This document shows, piece after piece, positions 39,768 through 49,376 of a stretch of 64,000 bases of DNA. This DNA comes from Solirubrobacteraceae bacterium (GTDB lineage Bacteria; Actinomycetota; Thermoleophilia; Solirubrobacterales; Solirubrobacteraceae): the NCBI GenBank assembly GCA_025449845.1, contig JANWIP010000001.1, positions 1 to 64,000 of the forward strand, in the 5' to 3' direction. The notes under the pieces were generated by a model. That model was not told the DNA's origin, did no database searches, and saw nothing but the letters and a program-made list of their open reading frames with translations. Position numbers and translations under genes: made by a program. Within the stretch, counting starts at the first letter, position 1. The number at the start of each line of letters is the position of its first letter.

Positions 39768-41755
39768 TGGACCCCTCGCATGAGTGTGGCCATCGCGATC
39801 TGCTCGGCGGAGGCGCGCTCCTCCACGTTTTTCTCGCCCCGCGCGGCGGCGGAGTCGGGGAACACGCGGTAGGCGGTGTGCAGGATGCGATCGACCGCCT
39901 TCGGCGCCAGTGCGTAGGCGACCTCGCCGAAGGTGCCCAGGCGGGTATTGATCACCTTGGGCTTGGAGCGCAGCGCCTCGCACACCATGTCCGCCGCCTC
40001 CTCGGGGGTGGCGGCGGGGAAGGAGTCATACATCTTGGTGGGCGCGATCATCGGCGTGCGCACCAGCGGCATGTGGATCGTGGTGAAGGTCACTCCATCG
40101 CCGATCACCTCGCTCGATGCGACGCGTGTGAAGGCATCAAGCGCGGCCTTGGAGGCCACGTAGGCGGAGAAGCGCGGCGGAGCGGTCTGCACGCCGATGG
40201 AGGAGATGTTGACGATGTGTCCCGAACCCCGTGCGCGCATCGGCGGTAACAAGCCCATGATCAACTTCACGGCACCTAAGTAGTTGAGCTGGATGGTGCG
40301 TTCGTAGTCGTGAAAGCGGTCGTAGCTGAGCGCCACCGAGCGGCGAATCGAGCGTCCGGCGTTGTTGACCAGCATGTCAACCGCGGCGTGGTCGGCCAGG
40401 ATCTGCGCGACCAGTTCATCGATCGACTCCAGGTTTGAGAGGTCGGCGCTGTACATGTACGCGCTGCCGCCCTCGGCTTCGATCTCAAGCTTGACCTCCT
40501 CAAGCTTCTCGACACCGCGCGCGACCAGCAGCGGAATGCCGCCGGCCTCGGCCACCTTCAGGGCGGTGGCCTTGCCGATGCCTGAAGAAGCCCCGGTGAT
40601 GAGCACGGTGCGCCCGTTCAGCGCGGCCTGCAGCGAGCGCTCCTTCAGGCGGTCGGGGTCGAGGTGGCGTTCCCACCAGTCCCACAGCCTGCCCGCGTAG
40701 CTTGAGAGCGGGGGCACCGCGATGCCGCTGCCCGCCAAAGCCTGCTCGGTGGCCTCGGTGTCAAAGCGCGGTCGCAGGGGTATGTGCTCGATGACCTCCT
40801 CGGGGATTCCAAAGTCCCCCAGCAGCGCTCGGCGCGCCTCGCGCACGCCCGGCGCTCCCGTCAGCCGTGTCAGCACTCCCAGCCCGGGAGCGGCCAGGCG
40901 CCGGTCGATGCTCACGGCAGAGTGGGGGGCGTGGGCGGCCTTGGCAAACTCGTTCATCGCGTCGCTCACCCGCTGCGAGCGCGGGTTGGTCAGATGGAAT
41001 GCCTGCCGATCCAACCCCGGCTGATGCGCGATGTAGTCGAGTCCGTCGGCCACGAAGTCCACCGGCACGATGTTGGTGTAGCCCAGGTCGAGACCCACCA
41101 GCGGCAGCCACTGCGGCAGCACGCGGCGCATCCGCTGGATCGCCTTGAAGAAGTAGTAAGGCCCGTCGATCTTGTCCATCTCGCCGGTGCGTGAGTCGCC
41201 CACGACGACCGCCGGCCGGTAGACGCGCCACGGCATCTTCGCCTGCTCGCGCACGATCCGCTCGGACTCGAACTTCGTCTGGTGATAGGGGGAGGGCAGG
41301 TGCTGGCCCTCGTCGAACATGTCCTCGCGGAAGACGCCCTTGAAGTCACCGGCCACGGCGATCGAGGAGACGTGGTGAAGACAGCCGGCGCGCAGTGCCT
41401 TGGCGAGTGCCACCGCCTCTGCGGTGCCGCCCACGTTGACGTTGCGGTTGCGCTCCTCGGAGGCCGTCATGTCATACACGGCCGCCAGGTGAAAGAAGTG
41501 GTTGATGTCACCGCGCAGCTCGGCGATTCGCTGCTTGTCCACGCCCAGCAGGGGCAATGTCAGGTTGCCGGCAACGGGATGCACGCGCTCACTCACCGCC
41601 GCGCCGTGGGCACCTTCCCAGCGTTTGATCAGCCGCTCCAGGCGCGCCTCGGAGCCCTCGCGCACGAGCACATAAATATCGCCCTCCCGTACCAGCAGGC
41701 GCTCGACGAGGTTATGCCCGATGAAGCCGGTAGCGCCGGTTACGAAGTAGGCCAC
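39761..41755 (-). CDS. Two-domain fatty acyl reductase (FAR/SDR fusion)
   Basis: 664 aa, the size of the Marinobacter fatty-acyl-CoA reductase and mycobacterial Rv3391. N-terminal NAD(P)-binding extended SDR domain: VTGATGFIGHNLVERLL, HLAAVYDMTASEE, YHQTKFESE (Tyr-x3-Lys). A linker (about 330-380) leads to a C-terminal classical SDR domain: VLITGASSGIGKATA, NNAGRSIRR, SSIGVQTAPPRFSAYVASKA (Tyr-x3-Lys). Such enzymes reduce fatty acyl-CoA to the aldehyde and then alcohol. The gene overlaps the carboxypeptidase start by 7 bp and follows a crotonase gene, so the operon may make and export a lipid. A wax-ester synthase is not in view. Confidence 0.9.
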   Translation of the reverse strand: MAYFVTGATGFIGHNLVERLLVREGDIYVLVREGSEARLERLIKRWEGAHGAAVSERVHPVAGNLTLPLLGVDKQRIAELRGDINHFFHLAAVYDMTASEERNRNVNVGGTAEAVALAKALRAGCLHHVSSIAVAGDFKGVFREDMFDEGQHLPSPYHQTKFESERIVREQAKMPWRVYRPAVVVGDSRTGEMDKIDGPYYFFKAIQRMRRVLPQWLPLVGLDLGYTNIVPVDFVADGLDYIAHQPGLDRQAFHLTNPRSQRVSDAMNEFAKAAHAPHSAVSIDRRLAAPGLGVLTRLTGAPGVREARRALLGDFGIPEEVIEHIPLRPRFDTEATEQALAGSGIAVPPLSSYAGRLWDWWERHLDPDRLKERSLQAALNGRTVLITGASSGIGKATALKVAEAGGIPLLVARGVEKLEEVKLEIEAEGGSAYMYSADLSNLESIDELVAQILADHAAVDMLVNNAGRSIRRSVALSYDRFHDYERTIQLNYLGAVKLIMGLLPPMRARGSGHIVNISSIGVQTAPPRFSAYVASKAALDAFTRVASSEVIGDGVTFTTIHMPLVRTPMIAPTKMYDSFPAATPEEAADMVCEALRSKPKVINTRLGTFGEVAYALAPKAVDRILHTAYRVFPDSAAARGEKNVEERASAEQIAMATLMRGVHW

Positions 41756-41805
41756 CCAGCGAGGATAGCCACAGATTCGGAAACTGGGCTCTAGGCTCCT
41801 GGGTC

Positions 41806-42579
41806 CTAGGCTCCCGCGCCGGCCCCGCCGCGACCCTCGCCACCCGCGAAGCGCGCGGCGCCAACGGCGGCGTCGGCGAACACCTCCGGTCCGGTCTGTG
41901 CCTCCAGCGCAAGGCCCTCGGCGAGGGTCATGCCCAGCCCCTCGATCGCTGCGCGGCGATCGGCCAGCATCGTGCGCTGGGGGAAGTTTGCCAATCCCTG
42001 TGCCAGCGCCAAGGCACGCTCCAGATGATGGCCCTCGGGGACGATCTCGGTCAGCAGGCCCATCGCCAGCGCCTCCCGTGCGTCGATCATGCGTCCCGTC
42101 AGGATCAGGTCGAGCGCACGACCGAGTCCGACAACGCGCGCCATGCGCTGTGTGCCCCCGTCGATCAGCGGCACGCCCCAGCGGCGCTCGGGGAAGCCCA
42201 GCGTGGACCCCTCGGTTGCGATCCGCAGGTCACACCACAACGCCAGCTCCAGGCCGCCCGCCAGGCAGTAGCCGGAGATCGCCGCGATCGTCGGCTTGGA
42301 GGGGGTCAGTCGCGTGAAGCCCATCGGGCCCTCCGGGGCCATCAGCCGATCGCCGAAGCTATCGACAGCCTTCAGATCCGCGCCCGCGCAGAAGGAAACG
42401 CCACCGGCGCCCGTGAGCACCAGCACGCGCGCGTCCGCTTCGGCCTCAAACTGTTCAAAGCCCTCCTGCAGAGCAGCAGCGGTCGGGCCATCGACGGCGT
42501 TGCGCCGTGCCTGGCGGTCGATGCTCAGCACTGCCGCCGCGCCTTTGCGCTCGTAGCGGACGGCTTCGGGAGTGCTCAT
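41806..42579 (-). CDS. Enoyl-CoA hydratase/isomerase (crotonase) family protein
   Basis: 257 aa. Crotonase fold with oxyanion region FCAGADLKAVDSFGD, GYCLAGGLELALWCDLRIA and LGFPERRWGVPLIDGGTQRM. The first catalytic position (Glu in FPERRWG) is present, but the second is Asp in LIDGG. It may therefore be an isomerase or thioesterase-like crotonase and not a standard hydratase. Ends in a Gly/Ala-rich tail. Gap to FAR 50 bp; a short TAGGCTCCTGG motif occurs in both flanking gaps (41793, 42591). Confidence 0.85.
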   Translation of the reverse strand: MSTPEAVRYERKGAAAVLSIDRQARRNAVDGPTAAALQEGFEQFEAEADARVLVLTGAGGVSFCAGADLKAVDSFGDRLMAPEGPMGFTRLTPSKPTIAAISGYCLAGGLELALWCDLRIATEGSTLGFPERRWGVPLIDGGTQRMARVVGLGRALDLILTGRMIDAREALAMGLLTEIVPEGHHLERALALAQGLANFPQRTMLADRRAAIEGLGMTLAEGLALEAQTGPEVFADAAVGAARFAGGEGRGGAGAGA

Positions 42580-42618
42580 CGGAACTCGTAGGCTCCTGGT
42601 CCCGGCTGCCTGGGCCGG

Positions 42619-42888
42619 CTACCAGCCGCCACGCCAGGTGGCGTTGCCCGCATGGGCCTTCTTCGCCGCCTTGCGGGCTTCCTTGCGCTTGTCCAGACGC
42701 CACTGCAACAGGCTCATCATCAGGATGAAGAGGGGAAAGAAGAGGATCAGGATGAAGCCCGCGTTGGTCACGACCTTGTCGTTGGTGGCTCCGTAGAAGC
42801 CGCGGCCATCGTTCGTGGCGAAGGCCGCGGGGGCCAGCACGAGCAGGAGCACGAAAACGGTTGTGAGGGCGGCAGGCAGACGGCGCAT
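42619..42888 (-). CDS. Small membrane protein with signal peptide
   Basis: 89 aa. A signal peptide (MRRLPAALTTVFVLLLVLA, cleavage near AFATND), a short exposed region, then one membrane helix (FILILFFPLFILMMSLL) and a Lys/Arg-rich cytoplasmic tail (DKRKEARKAAKKAH). No recognised domain. The tail could bind nucleic acid or phospholipid. It is divergent from the ABC-F gene and upstream of the crotonase. The frame to 42969 overlaps that divergent start and is rejected. Confidence 0.65.
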   Translation of the reverse strand: MRRLPAALTTVFVLLLVLAPAAFATNDGRGFYGATNDKVVTNAGFILILFFPLFILMMSLLQWRLDKRKEARKAAKKAHAGNATWRGGW

Positions 42889-42903
42889 CGCGGAGAGGAA
42901 TCC

Positions 42904-42909
42904 TACCCT
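42904..42909 (+). promoter_or_regulatory. -10 box (TACCCT) for ABC-F
   Basis: TACCCT, then 8 nt, then the ATG at 42918; no ribosome-binding site, so leaderless. Confidence 0.4.
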
Positions 42910-42917
42910 GTCAGCGG

Positions 42918-44921
42918 ATGGCAGTGCTAATCGCATCGGACCTGCACAAGGACATCGCCGGCAAACCATTGCTGCGCGGGGTCTCCTTCAAGCTTGAGCG
43001 CCGCGAGCGCATGACGATCGCCGGCCGCAATGGCGCGGGCAAGACAACGCTGCTGCGCATGCTCGCGAAGGAGACCGCGATCGATCGCGGCGAGCTGAGC
43101 CTCGCCAAGGGCGCGCGCGTGGCCCTGCACGACCAGCGCCCGCCGCGCGAGCGCAGAATGTCGCTGCGCGATTACGTGCTCTCGGGCTGCGCTGAGGAGT
43201 TGCGTGTGGAGGCGGAGCTGACGGAGTTAGAGCGGCGTATGGCCGAGGGTGCGCAGGACGAGGCCACGCTTGAGCGCTACGCCCGTGCGCAGGCTCGCCT
43301 GGATGCCTACGGCGGCTACCTGTGGCGCGACCGCGCCACCGTTATGACACGCGGTCTGGGCTTCAGCGAGCCGGATCTCGACCGCGGCCTTGACACCTTC
43401 TCCGGCGGGCAGCTGACCCGTGCTTCGCTGGCCCGCGCGCTGGCCACGGGCGCCGATGTGCTGCTGCTAGATGAGCCTACGAACCATCTCGACATCGAGT
43501 CGCTGGAGTGGCTTGAGCAGACGCTGGTGGGTCTCGACGCAGCGGTGGTACTGGTCGCGCACGACCGCTGGTTCCTGGAGGCAGTGGGCACCGCGGTGCT
43601 GGAGCTCGAGGCTGGCCGCTCGCGCTTCTTCGCGGGCACCTGGCACCGCTGGCGTGCCGAGCAGGCCGCACGCGAGATGGCGCTAGGCAAGGCGATCGAC
43701 AAGCAGCGTGCCGAGATCGAGCGCATGGAGCGCTTCATCGAGCGCTTCCGCTACAAGGCCACGAAGGCGCGCCAGGCGCAGTCGCGGGTCAAGAAGCTGG
43801 CCAAAGTTGAGCGCATCGAGCGCGATCCAAAGGACGGTCAGGGGCTTGAATTCGCGTTCAAGGCACCGGAGCGCTCGGGAAGAGTGATCTTCGAGCTCAA
43901 TGATGGGCTGATCCAGATCGGGGAGCCTGCGATCACGCTGATGGAGCATGTCGAACTGTGGCTCGAACGCGGCGAGCACGTCTCGCTGGTCGGCCCCAAC
44001 GGTACCGGCAAGACCACCCTGATCGAGACGCTCGCCGGCAGGCGTGAGCTGGCCGCCGGCAAGCTCAGCACCGGCCATAACGTGAAAGTTGGCTACCTCT
44101 CCCAGCACGCCGAAGAGTTGGGCGCCGGCGGCCATCAAGGACAGAGCGTGCTGGAAGCCGCGCAGCGCGCCACGGGGCTCACCCCCAACAAGGCGCGCTC
44201 GTTGCTCGGCAGCTTTCTCTTTTCCGGCGAGGAGGCCGAGAAGCCATTGGATGGGCTCTCAGGTGGCGAGCGCCGCCGCCTTTCGCTCGCGATCCTCGTG
44301 CACTCCGGCGCCAACGTGCTGATCCTCGACGAGCCCACCAACCATCTCGACATCGAGTCCCGCGAGGCGTTGGAGGACGCCCTGGGCGCCTTCGAGGGCG
44401 CGATCCTGCTGGTCTCCCACGATCGCGCGCTGCTCGATGCGGTGGGTACCCGTACCGTGGCGATTGAGCAACGCACGCTGCAGAGCTATCTCGGGGGCTG
44501 GCCCGAGTACGTGCGAGTGCGCGAGGAGCGCCGCGCGGCTGGGGAAGACTTGCAGGGGCCTGTAAGGATCTCCACCAACGGCAAGGCGCCACAGAGCGGG
44601 AAAGAGTCAACGACCCAGCCTCAGAAGCCCAAGCCTGCCAAGTCTGCAGCCGCCTCCAAGAAGTCCATAGGACACCCCAAGGAGTCCACGGAGCCCTCCA
44701 AGCAGTCCTTGACGCCTTCTAAGAATCGCTTGCGTGAGCAGCAGAAGGCAGAGCGCGCGGTGGAAGCGGCCGAAGCGGCAATGCGCACCGTGGAGGATGA
44801 GCTGGCCGATCCCGCCCAATGGGCCAGCAAGTACGAGTCCGCTAAGTCCGAAGCACGCCACACCGCGGCGAAGCGGGCCGTCGAGCAGGCGTACGAGCAC
44901 TTGGAGGCCCTTCAGGGATGA
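42918..44921 (+). CDS. ABC-F family ATPase
   Basis: 667 aa cytoplasmic twin-ATPase with no membrane domain. NBD1: Walker A GRNGAGKTT, signature FSGGQLTRAS, Walker B VLLLDEPTNHLDIE. Linker helix rich in Lys/Arg (about 235-300: KQRAEIERMERFIERFRYKA) matching the P-site tRNA interaction motif of ABC-F factors. NBD2: GPNGTGKTT, LSGGERRRLS, VLILDEPTNHLDIE. The C-terminal 110 residues carry Lys-Ser-Pro repeats (KSIGHPKES, EPSKQSLTPSKN) and a coiled-coil. Acts on stalled ribosomes; antibiotic resistance would need the long ARE-type linker, which is not evident. Leaderless start. Confidence 0.9.
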   Translation: MAVLIASDLHKDIAGKPLLRGVSFKLERRERMTIAGRNGAGKTTLLRMLAKETAIDRGELSLAKGARVALHDQRPPRERRMSLRDYVLSGCAEELRVEAELTELERRMAEGAQDEATLERYARAQARLDAYGGYLWRDRATVMTRGLGFSEPDLDRGLDTFSGGQLTRASLARALATGADVLLLDEPTNHLDIESLEWLEQTLVGLDAAVVLVAHDRWFLEAVGTAVLELEAGRSRFFAGTWHRWRAEQAAREMALGKAIDKQRAEIERMERFIERFRYKATKARQAQSRVKKLAKVERIERDPKDGQGLEFAFKAPERSGRVIFELNDGLIQIGEPAITLMEHVELWLERGEHVSLVGPNGTGKTTLIETLAGRRELAAGKLSTGHNVKVGYLSQHAEELGAGGHQGQSVLEAAQRATGLTPNKARSLLGSFLFSGEEAEKPLDGLSGGERRRLSLAILVHSGANVLILDEPTNHLDIESREALEDALGAFEGAILLVSHDRALLDAVGTRTVAIEQRTLQSYLGGWPEYVRVREERRAAGEDLQGPVRISTNGKAPQSGKESTTQPQKPKPAKSAAASKKSIGHPKESTEPSKQSLTPSKNRLREQQKAERAVEAAEAAMRTVEDELADPAQWASKYESAKSEARHTAAKRAVEQAYEHLEALQG

Positions 44922-44935
44922 GCGCGCGCGGTATC

Positions 44936-44941
44936 TAGACT
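44936..44941 (+). promoter_or_regulatory. -10 box (TAGACT) for a small membrane protein
   Basis: TAGACT, then 8 nt, then GTG at 44950, so leaderless. Confidence 0.35.
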
Positions 44942-44949
44942 GAGGTGCT

Positions 44950-45312
44950 GTGACCGATCACGTCAAGACGGCCCGCAATGTGGCGATCATTCTGCTGATC
45001 GCCGCTGCCGTGCAGTTTCTGCCCGGAGGCAGTCAGGCGGCCAACACGTTCGCGGCTGTGCTCTCCGTGATATTCGCGGCTGGCTTCGCCTACATGGGCG
45101 TAAGGCTTTACCGCGAACGTCGCGTGGACATCTATGGCCTGGGAGATCGCCAGCGTGGTCTGCTCTACGGCGCGCTCGCGGTTGGAGTGTTCGCCGCCGC
45201 CGCCCAGTCGCGCATGTGGCAGACGGGCTTCGGCGAGTTTGTCTGGTTTGTGCTGGTTGGCATGGTCGTGTACACGCTGGTGGCCGTCTACCGCTACGCG
45301 CGCACGTATTGA
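44950..45312 (+). CDS. Small four-helix membrane protein
   Basis: 120 aa. Four hydrophobic segments (NVAIILLIAAAVQFL, TFAAVLSVIFAAGFAYMGV, LLYGALAVGVFAAAAQ, FVWFVLVGMVVYTLVAVYR) joined by polar turns. No family recognised. GTG start 8 nt after a TAGACT -10 box. It lies between the ABC-F gene and uvrC on the same strand, and the uvrC start is 31 bp behind its stop, so it may be co-transcribed with the repair gene. Confidence 0.65.
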   Translation: MTDHVKTARNVAIILLIAAAVQFLPGGSQAANTFAAVLSVIFAAGFAYMGVRLYRERRVDIYGLGDRQRGLLYGALAVGVFAAAAQSRMWQTGFGEFVWFVLVGMVVYTLVAVYRYARTY

Positions 45313-45343
45313 GCCTCGTCGACCGAAGCAGGGAGACGCTCGC

Positions 45344-47233
45344 ATGAGCGAGCATCCCCTTTTAGGCCAGCGCCGTAACCTGCCTGAGGAGCCGGGCGTG
45401 TACCTCTTCCGCGACGTGAAGGGTCGCGTGATCTACGTGGGCAAGGCCAAGTCGATCCGCAAGCGGGTGGCCTCGCACTTCTCCAAGGCACAGGTCCCCT
45501 CAAGCCCCGGTCACGCGGAGATGGTGGCCAGCGTGGAGAACATCGAGTGCCTGGTGGTGGCGAGCGAGGCGGAGGCGCTGCTGGCGGAGCAGAGCTTCAT
45601 CAAGCAGTATCGCCCGCGCTTCAACATCCGCCTGCGCGACGACAAGTCCTACCCCTTCATCGCGATCTCTCTGGATGAGGACTTTCCGCGCGTCTATTTC
45701 ACGCGCGAGCGCCACCGTCCCGGTCGGGCCTACTTCGGCCCCTACTCAAATGCCAAGCGCGTCAGGGGCACGCTGGATCTGCTGACCAAAGTGTTCATGT
45801 TCCGCTCCTGTACGGGCCCGGAGCCGGGCCGGCGCAGCGGCAGTCCCTGTCTGGATTACTACATCAAGCGCTGCGAGGCACCTTGTGTGGACTATGTCTC
45901 CAAGGCGGAATACCGCCACAGCATCGACGGGGTGATCGACTTCCTCTCGGGGCGCTTCAAGGCGATCGAGCATGACCTCGAAACACGTATGCGCGCAGCC
46001 GCGGCCGCGCAGGAGTTCGAGCAGGCGACGCTTGAGCGCAATCGCCTGCGCGCGGTGCACTCGCTGCTGCAGCGCCAGCGCGTGGCCAACGAGTCGGTGG
46101 GCACGCTCGACGCGGTGGCGATCGCGGTGGATGGCAAGGACGCCAACGCACAGGTCTTCCAGGTGCGCGACGGGGTGCTCTCCGACCGCCAGTCCTTCTA
46201 TCTGGCGAATGAGACCGAGCGCGAGGTGGCGGAGGTGGCGGAGGAGTTCATGCTGCAGTACTACGCGGGGCATATGTCGATACCCGCGCAGATCGTCGTG
46301 CAGCGGGATCTCGCAACCGACCATGGCTCGGCAAGCACAGCGCTCGCCGAGGCCCTAACCGCCAGGCGCGGTGGGCGCGTGGAGCTGCGCGTGGCCGAGC
46401 GCGGCGACAAGCGCCGCATCCTTGAGCTGGCCGAACGCAACGCGCGTCTGGCGCTCGATCAGGAGCGCCTACGCGACGAGCGCCGCCGCCAGAGCCGCGT
46501 GGATGCGCTGGAGGGCCTGCAGCAGGCGCTCAGTCTGGACACGCTGCCGGTAAGGATCGAGTGCTTTGACATCTCCAATCTCGGCGGCACCCACACGGTG
46601 GCCGCGATGGTGGTGTTTGAGGGTGGGGCGCCGAAGAAGAGCGACTACCGACGCTTCACGATCCGCACGATTCAAGACCCCGCCCGCCCCGATGACTACG
46701 CGGCGATGGCCGAGGTGCTCAGCCGCCGCTTCGCACGCTGGGAGCACCAGGCCGATGTCTCTCCCCACGACCCCCACTACGACGCCAGCTTCGCGGCGCT
46801 GCCCAATGTGGTCGTGATCGACGGTGGGCGCGGTCAGCTGACAGCCGGCCTGAAACCGCTACGAGGCTTCAGGCAGCGCGGTGTCACAGTGGTCTCGCTG
46901 GCCAAGCGCATCGAGGAGGTGTTCGTGCCCGGTCGCGCCGCGCCGCTGGTGCTCGACCACTCCACCCCCGAGCTCCAGCTCTTGCAGCGAGTGCGCGACG
47001 AGGCCCACCGTTTCGCCATCACCCACCACCGCACCCGCCGCGACCGCGCGATGACAGGCTCGCTGCTCGATGACCTCCCGGGCGTTGGCCCCGCGCGCAA
47101 GCGCGCTCTGCTGACCCACTTCGGCTCCCCCGAGGGGGTCTTGGCCGCCTCCAGCGAGGAGCTTCAGGCCGTACCGGGACTGCCCGCCAAGCTGGCCAGA
47201 GAGCTGCACGCCTCGCTGCACCGAGCTGGCTGA
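45344..47233 (+). CDS. uvrC: Excinuclease ABC subunit C
   Basis: 629 aa. Nucleotide-excision repair nuclease. GIY-YIG nuclease (PGVYLFRDVKGRVIYVGKAK), UVR motif that binds UvrB (FKAIEHDLETRMRAAAAA), RNase-H-like endonuclease domain (ECFDISNLGG with catalytic Asp, VVIDGGRGQL, ...HH) and two C-terminal helix-hairpin-helix motifs (LLDDLPGVGPARKRALL, VLAASSEELQAVPGLPA). Length normal. ATG at 45344 with GGGAG 8 nt before. The gene lacks a visible LexA box at its own start. Confidence 0.94.
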   Translation: MSEHPLLGQRRNLPEEPGVYLFRDVKGRVIYVGKAKSIRKRVASHFSKAQVPSSPGHAEMVASVENIECLVVASEAEALLAEQSFIKQYRPRFNIRLRDDKSYPFIAISLDEDFPRVYFTRERHRPGRAYFGPYSNAKRVRGTLDLLTKVFMFRSCTGPEPGRRSGSPCLDYYIKRCEAPCVDYVSKAEYRHSIDGVIDFLSGRFKAIEHDLETRMRAAAAAQEFEQATLERNRLRAVHSLLQRQRVANESVGTLDAVAIAVDGKDANAQVFQVRDGVLSDRQSFYLANETEREVAEVAEEFMLQYYAGHMSIPAQIVVQRDLATDHGSASTALAEALTARRGGRVELRVAERGDKRRILELAERNARLALDQERLRDERRRQSRVDALEGLQQALSLDTLPVRIECFDISNLGGTHTVAAMVVFEGGAPKKSDYRRFTIRTIQDPARPDDYAAMAEVLSRRFARWEHQADVSPHDPHYDASFAALPNVVVIDGGRGQLTAGLKPLRGFRQRGVTVVSLAKRIEEVFVPGRAAPLVLDHSTPELQLLQRVRDEAHRFAITHHRTRRDRAMTGSLLDDLPGVGPARKRALLTHFGSPEGVLAASSEELQAVPGLPAKLARELHASLHRAG

Positions 47234-47283
47234 AATCACAAACAGGTGGCACGGATGTCCGCCAAGCGCGCGACAATTACGGC

Positions 47284-48234
47284 TTGAGCGTGATCAGGCC
47301 AAGACCCAAGCGTCCGCTGCTGTCCTCCGCTCGCGGTAAGCCGGCGGGGGAGTCGCGCTTGCAGGACCTGGTGATCATCACGGGTTTCTCGGGGGCGGGC
47401 AAGTCGACCGCCATGAACGTCTTCGAGGACGCGGGCTACTTCTGTGTGGACAACCTGCCCCCGGAGATGATCCGCTCGCTGGTGGAGCTGTTCATGCACG
47501 AGGGCTCCAAGGTGGAACGCGCGGCGGTGGTGTCAGATGTGCGCGGCGGGGTCTACTTCGAGGCCTTGCAGGCGGTGGTGGAGGAACTGGACGCGCTCGG
47601 GCTCACGCACCACACGCTGTTCCTGGAGGCGGCCGAACAGACGCTCGTCAACCGCTACAAGGAGACCCGCCGCCGTCATCCGCTGGCGCCCGATGGCAGT
47701 GTGGGGGAGGGGGTGACAGCGGAGCGCTCGCTGCTTGAGCCGCTGCGCAGCCGCGCCGATCTGGTGATCGACACCACCACGATGTCCGCCGCCACGCTGC
47801 GGGGCAAGATCGCAGATGAGCTGCTGCCCCGCCAGCACGCCACGCGCCTGGCGGTGACCTTCATGAGCTTCGGCTTCAAGCACGGCCCGCCGCGGGAGGA
47901 GGACCTGGCCTTCGATGTGCGCTTCCTGCCCAACCCGCACTACGAGCCCGAGCTGCGCGATCTCACGGGGCGCGATCAGGCGGTGATCGACTACGTCGCC
48001 CGCGACGGGCGGCTGGGGGAGTTGTACGAGCGGCTGCACCCGCTGCTTGACTTTCTGCTGCCGCAGTACGTCGCGGAGGGCAAGTCACACCTCGTCATCG
48101 CGATCGGTTGTACGGGCGGGCGCCACCGCTCGGTGGCGATCGCCGAGCACCTTGCCGAGCGCTATCGAACCAACGAGGATCTGGTCGTGGCGCTGGCCCA
48201 CCGGGATATCGACAAGCGCTCGCGCGACGCCTGA
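47284..48234 (+). CDS. rapZ: RNase adapter / nucleotide-binding protein RapZ
   Basis: 316 aa (YvcJ/RapZ family). Walker A GFSGAGKST, VDNLPPEMIRSL, GCTGGRHRSV motif near the C-terminus. In E. coli RapZ controls glucosamine-6-phosphate synthase RNA and binds GlcN6P; in Gram-positive bacteria it has GTPase and nucleotide-binding roles. The TTG start at 47284 is preceded by GACAAT 6 nt upstream; a GTG lies 6 nt downstream. It follows uvrC by 50 bp. yvcK and whiA, its usual neighbours, are missing downstream. Confidence 0.9.
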   Translation: MSVIRPRPKRPLLSSARGKPAGESRLQDLVIITGFSGAGKSTAMNVFEDAGYFCVDNLPPEMIRSLVELFMHEGSKVERAAVVSDVRGGVYFEALQAVVEELDALGLTHHTLFLEAAEQTLVNRYKETRRRHPLAPDGSVGEGVTAERSLLEPLRSRADLVIDTTTMSAATLRGKIADELLPRQHATRLAVTFMSFGFKHGPPREEDLAFDVRFLPNPHYEPELRDLTGRDQAVIDYVARDGRLGELYERLHPLLDFLLPQYVAEGKSHLVIAIGCTGGRHRSVAIAEHLAERYRTNEDLVVALAHRDIDKRSRDA

Positions 48235-48284
48235 GCGCCGCTCGGGAGCTGCTCTGAAAAGGCCCATCCGAGGCCCATTGATAG

Positions 48285-49373
<1,089 letters not shown>

Positions 49374-49376
49374 GCG

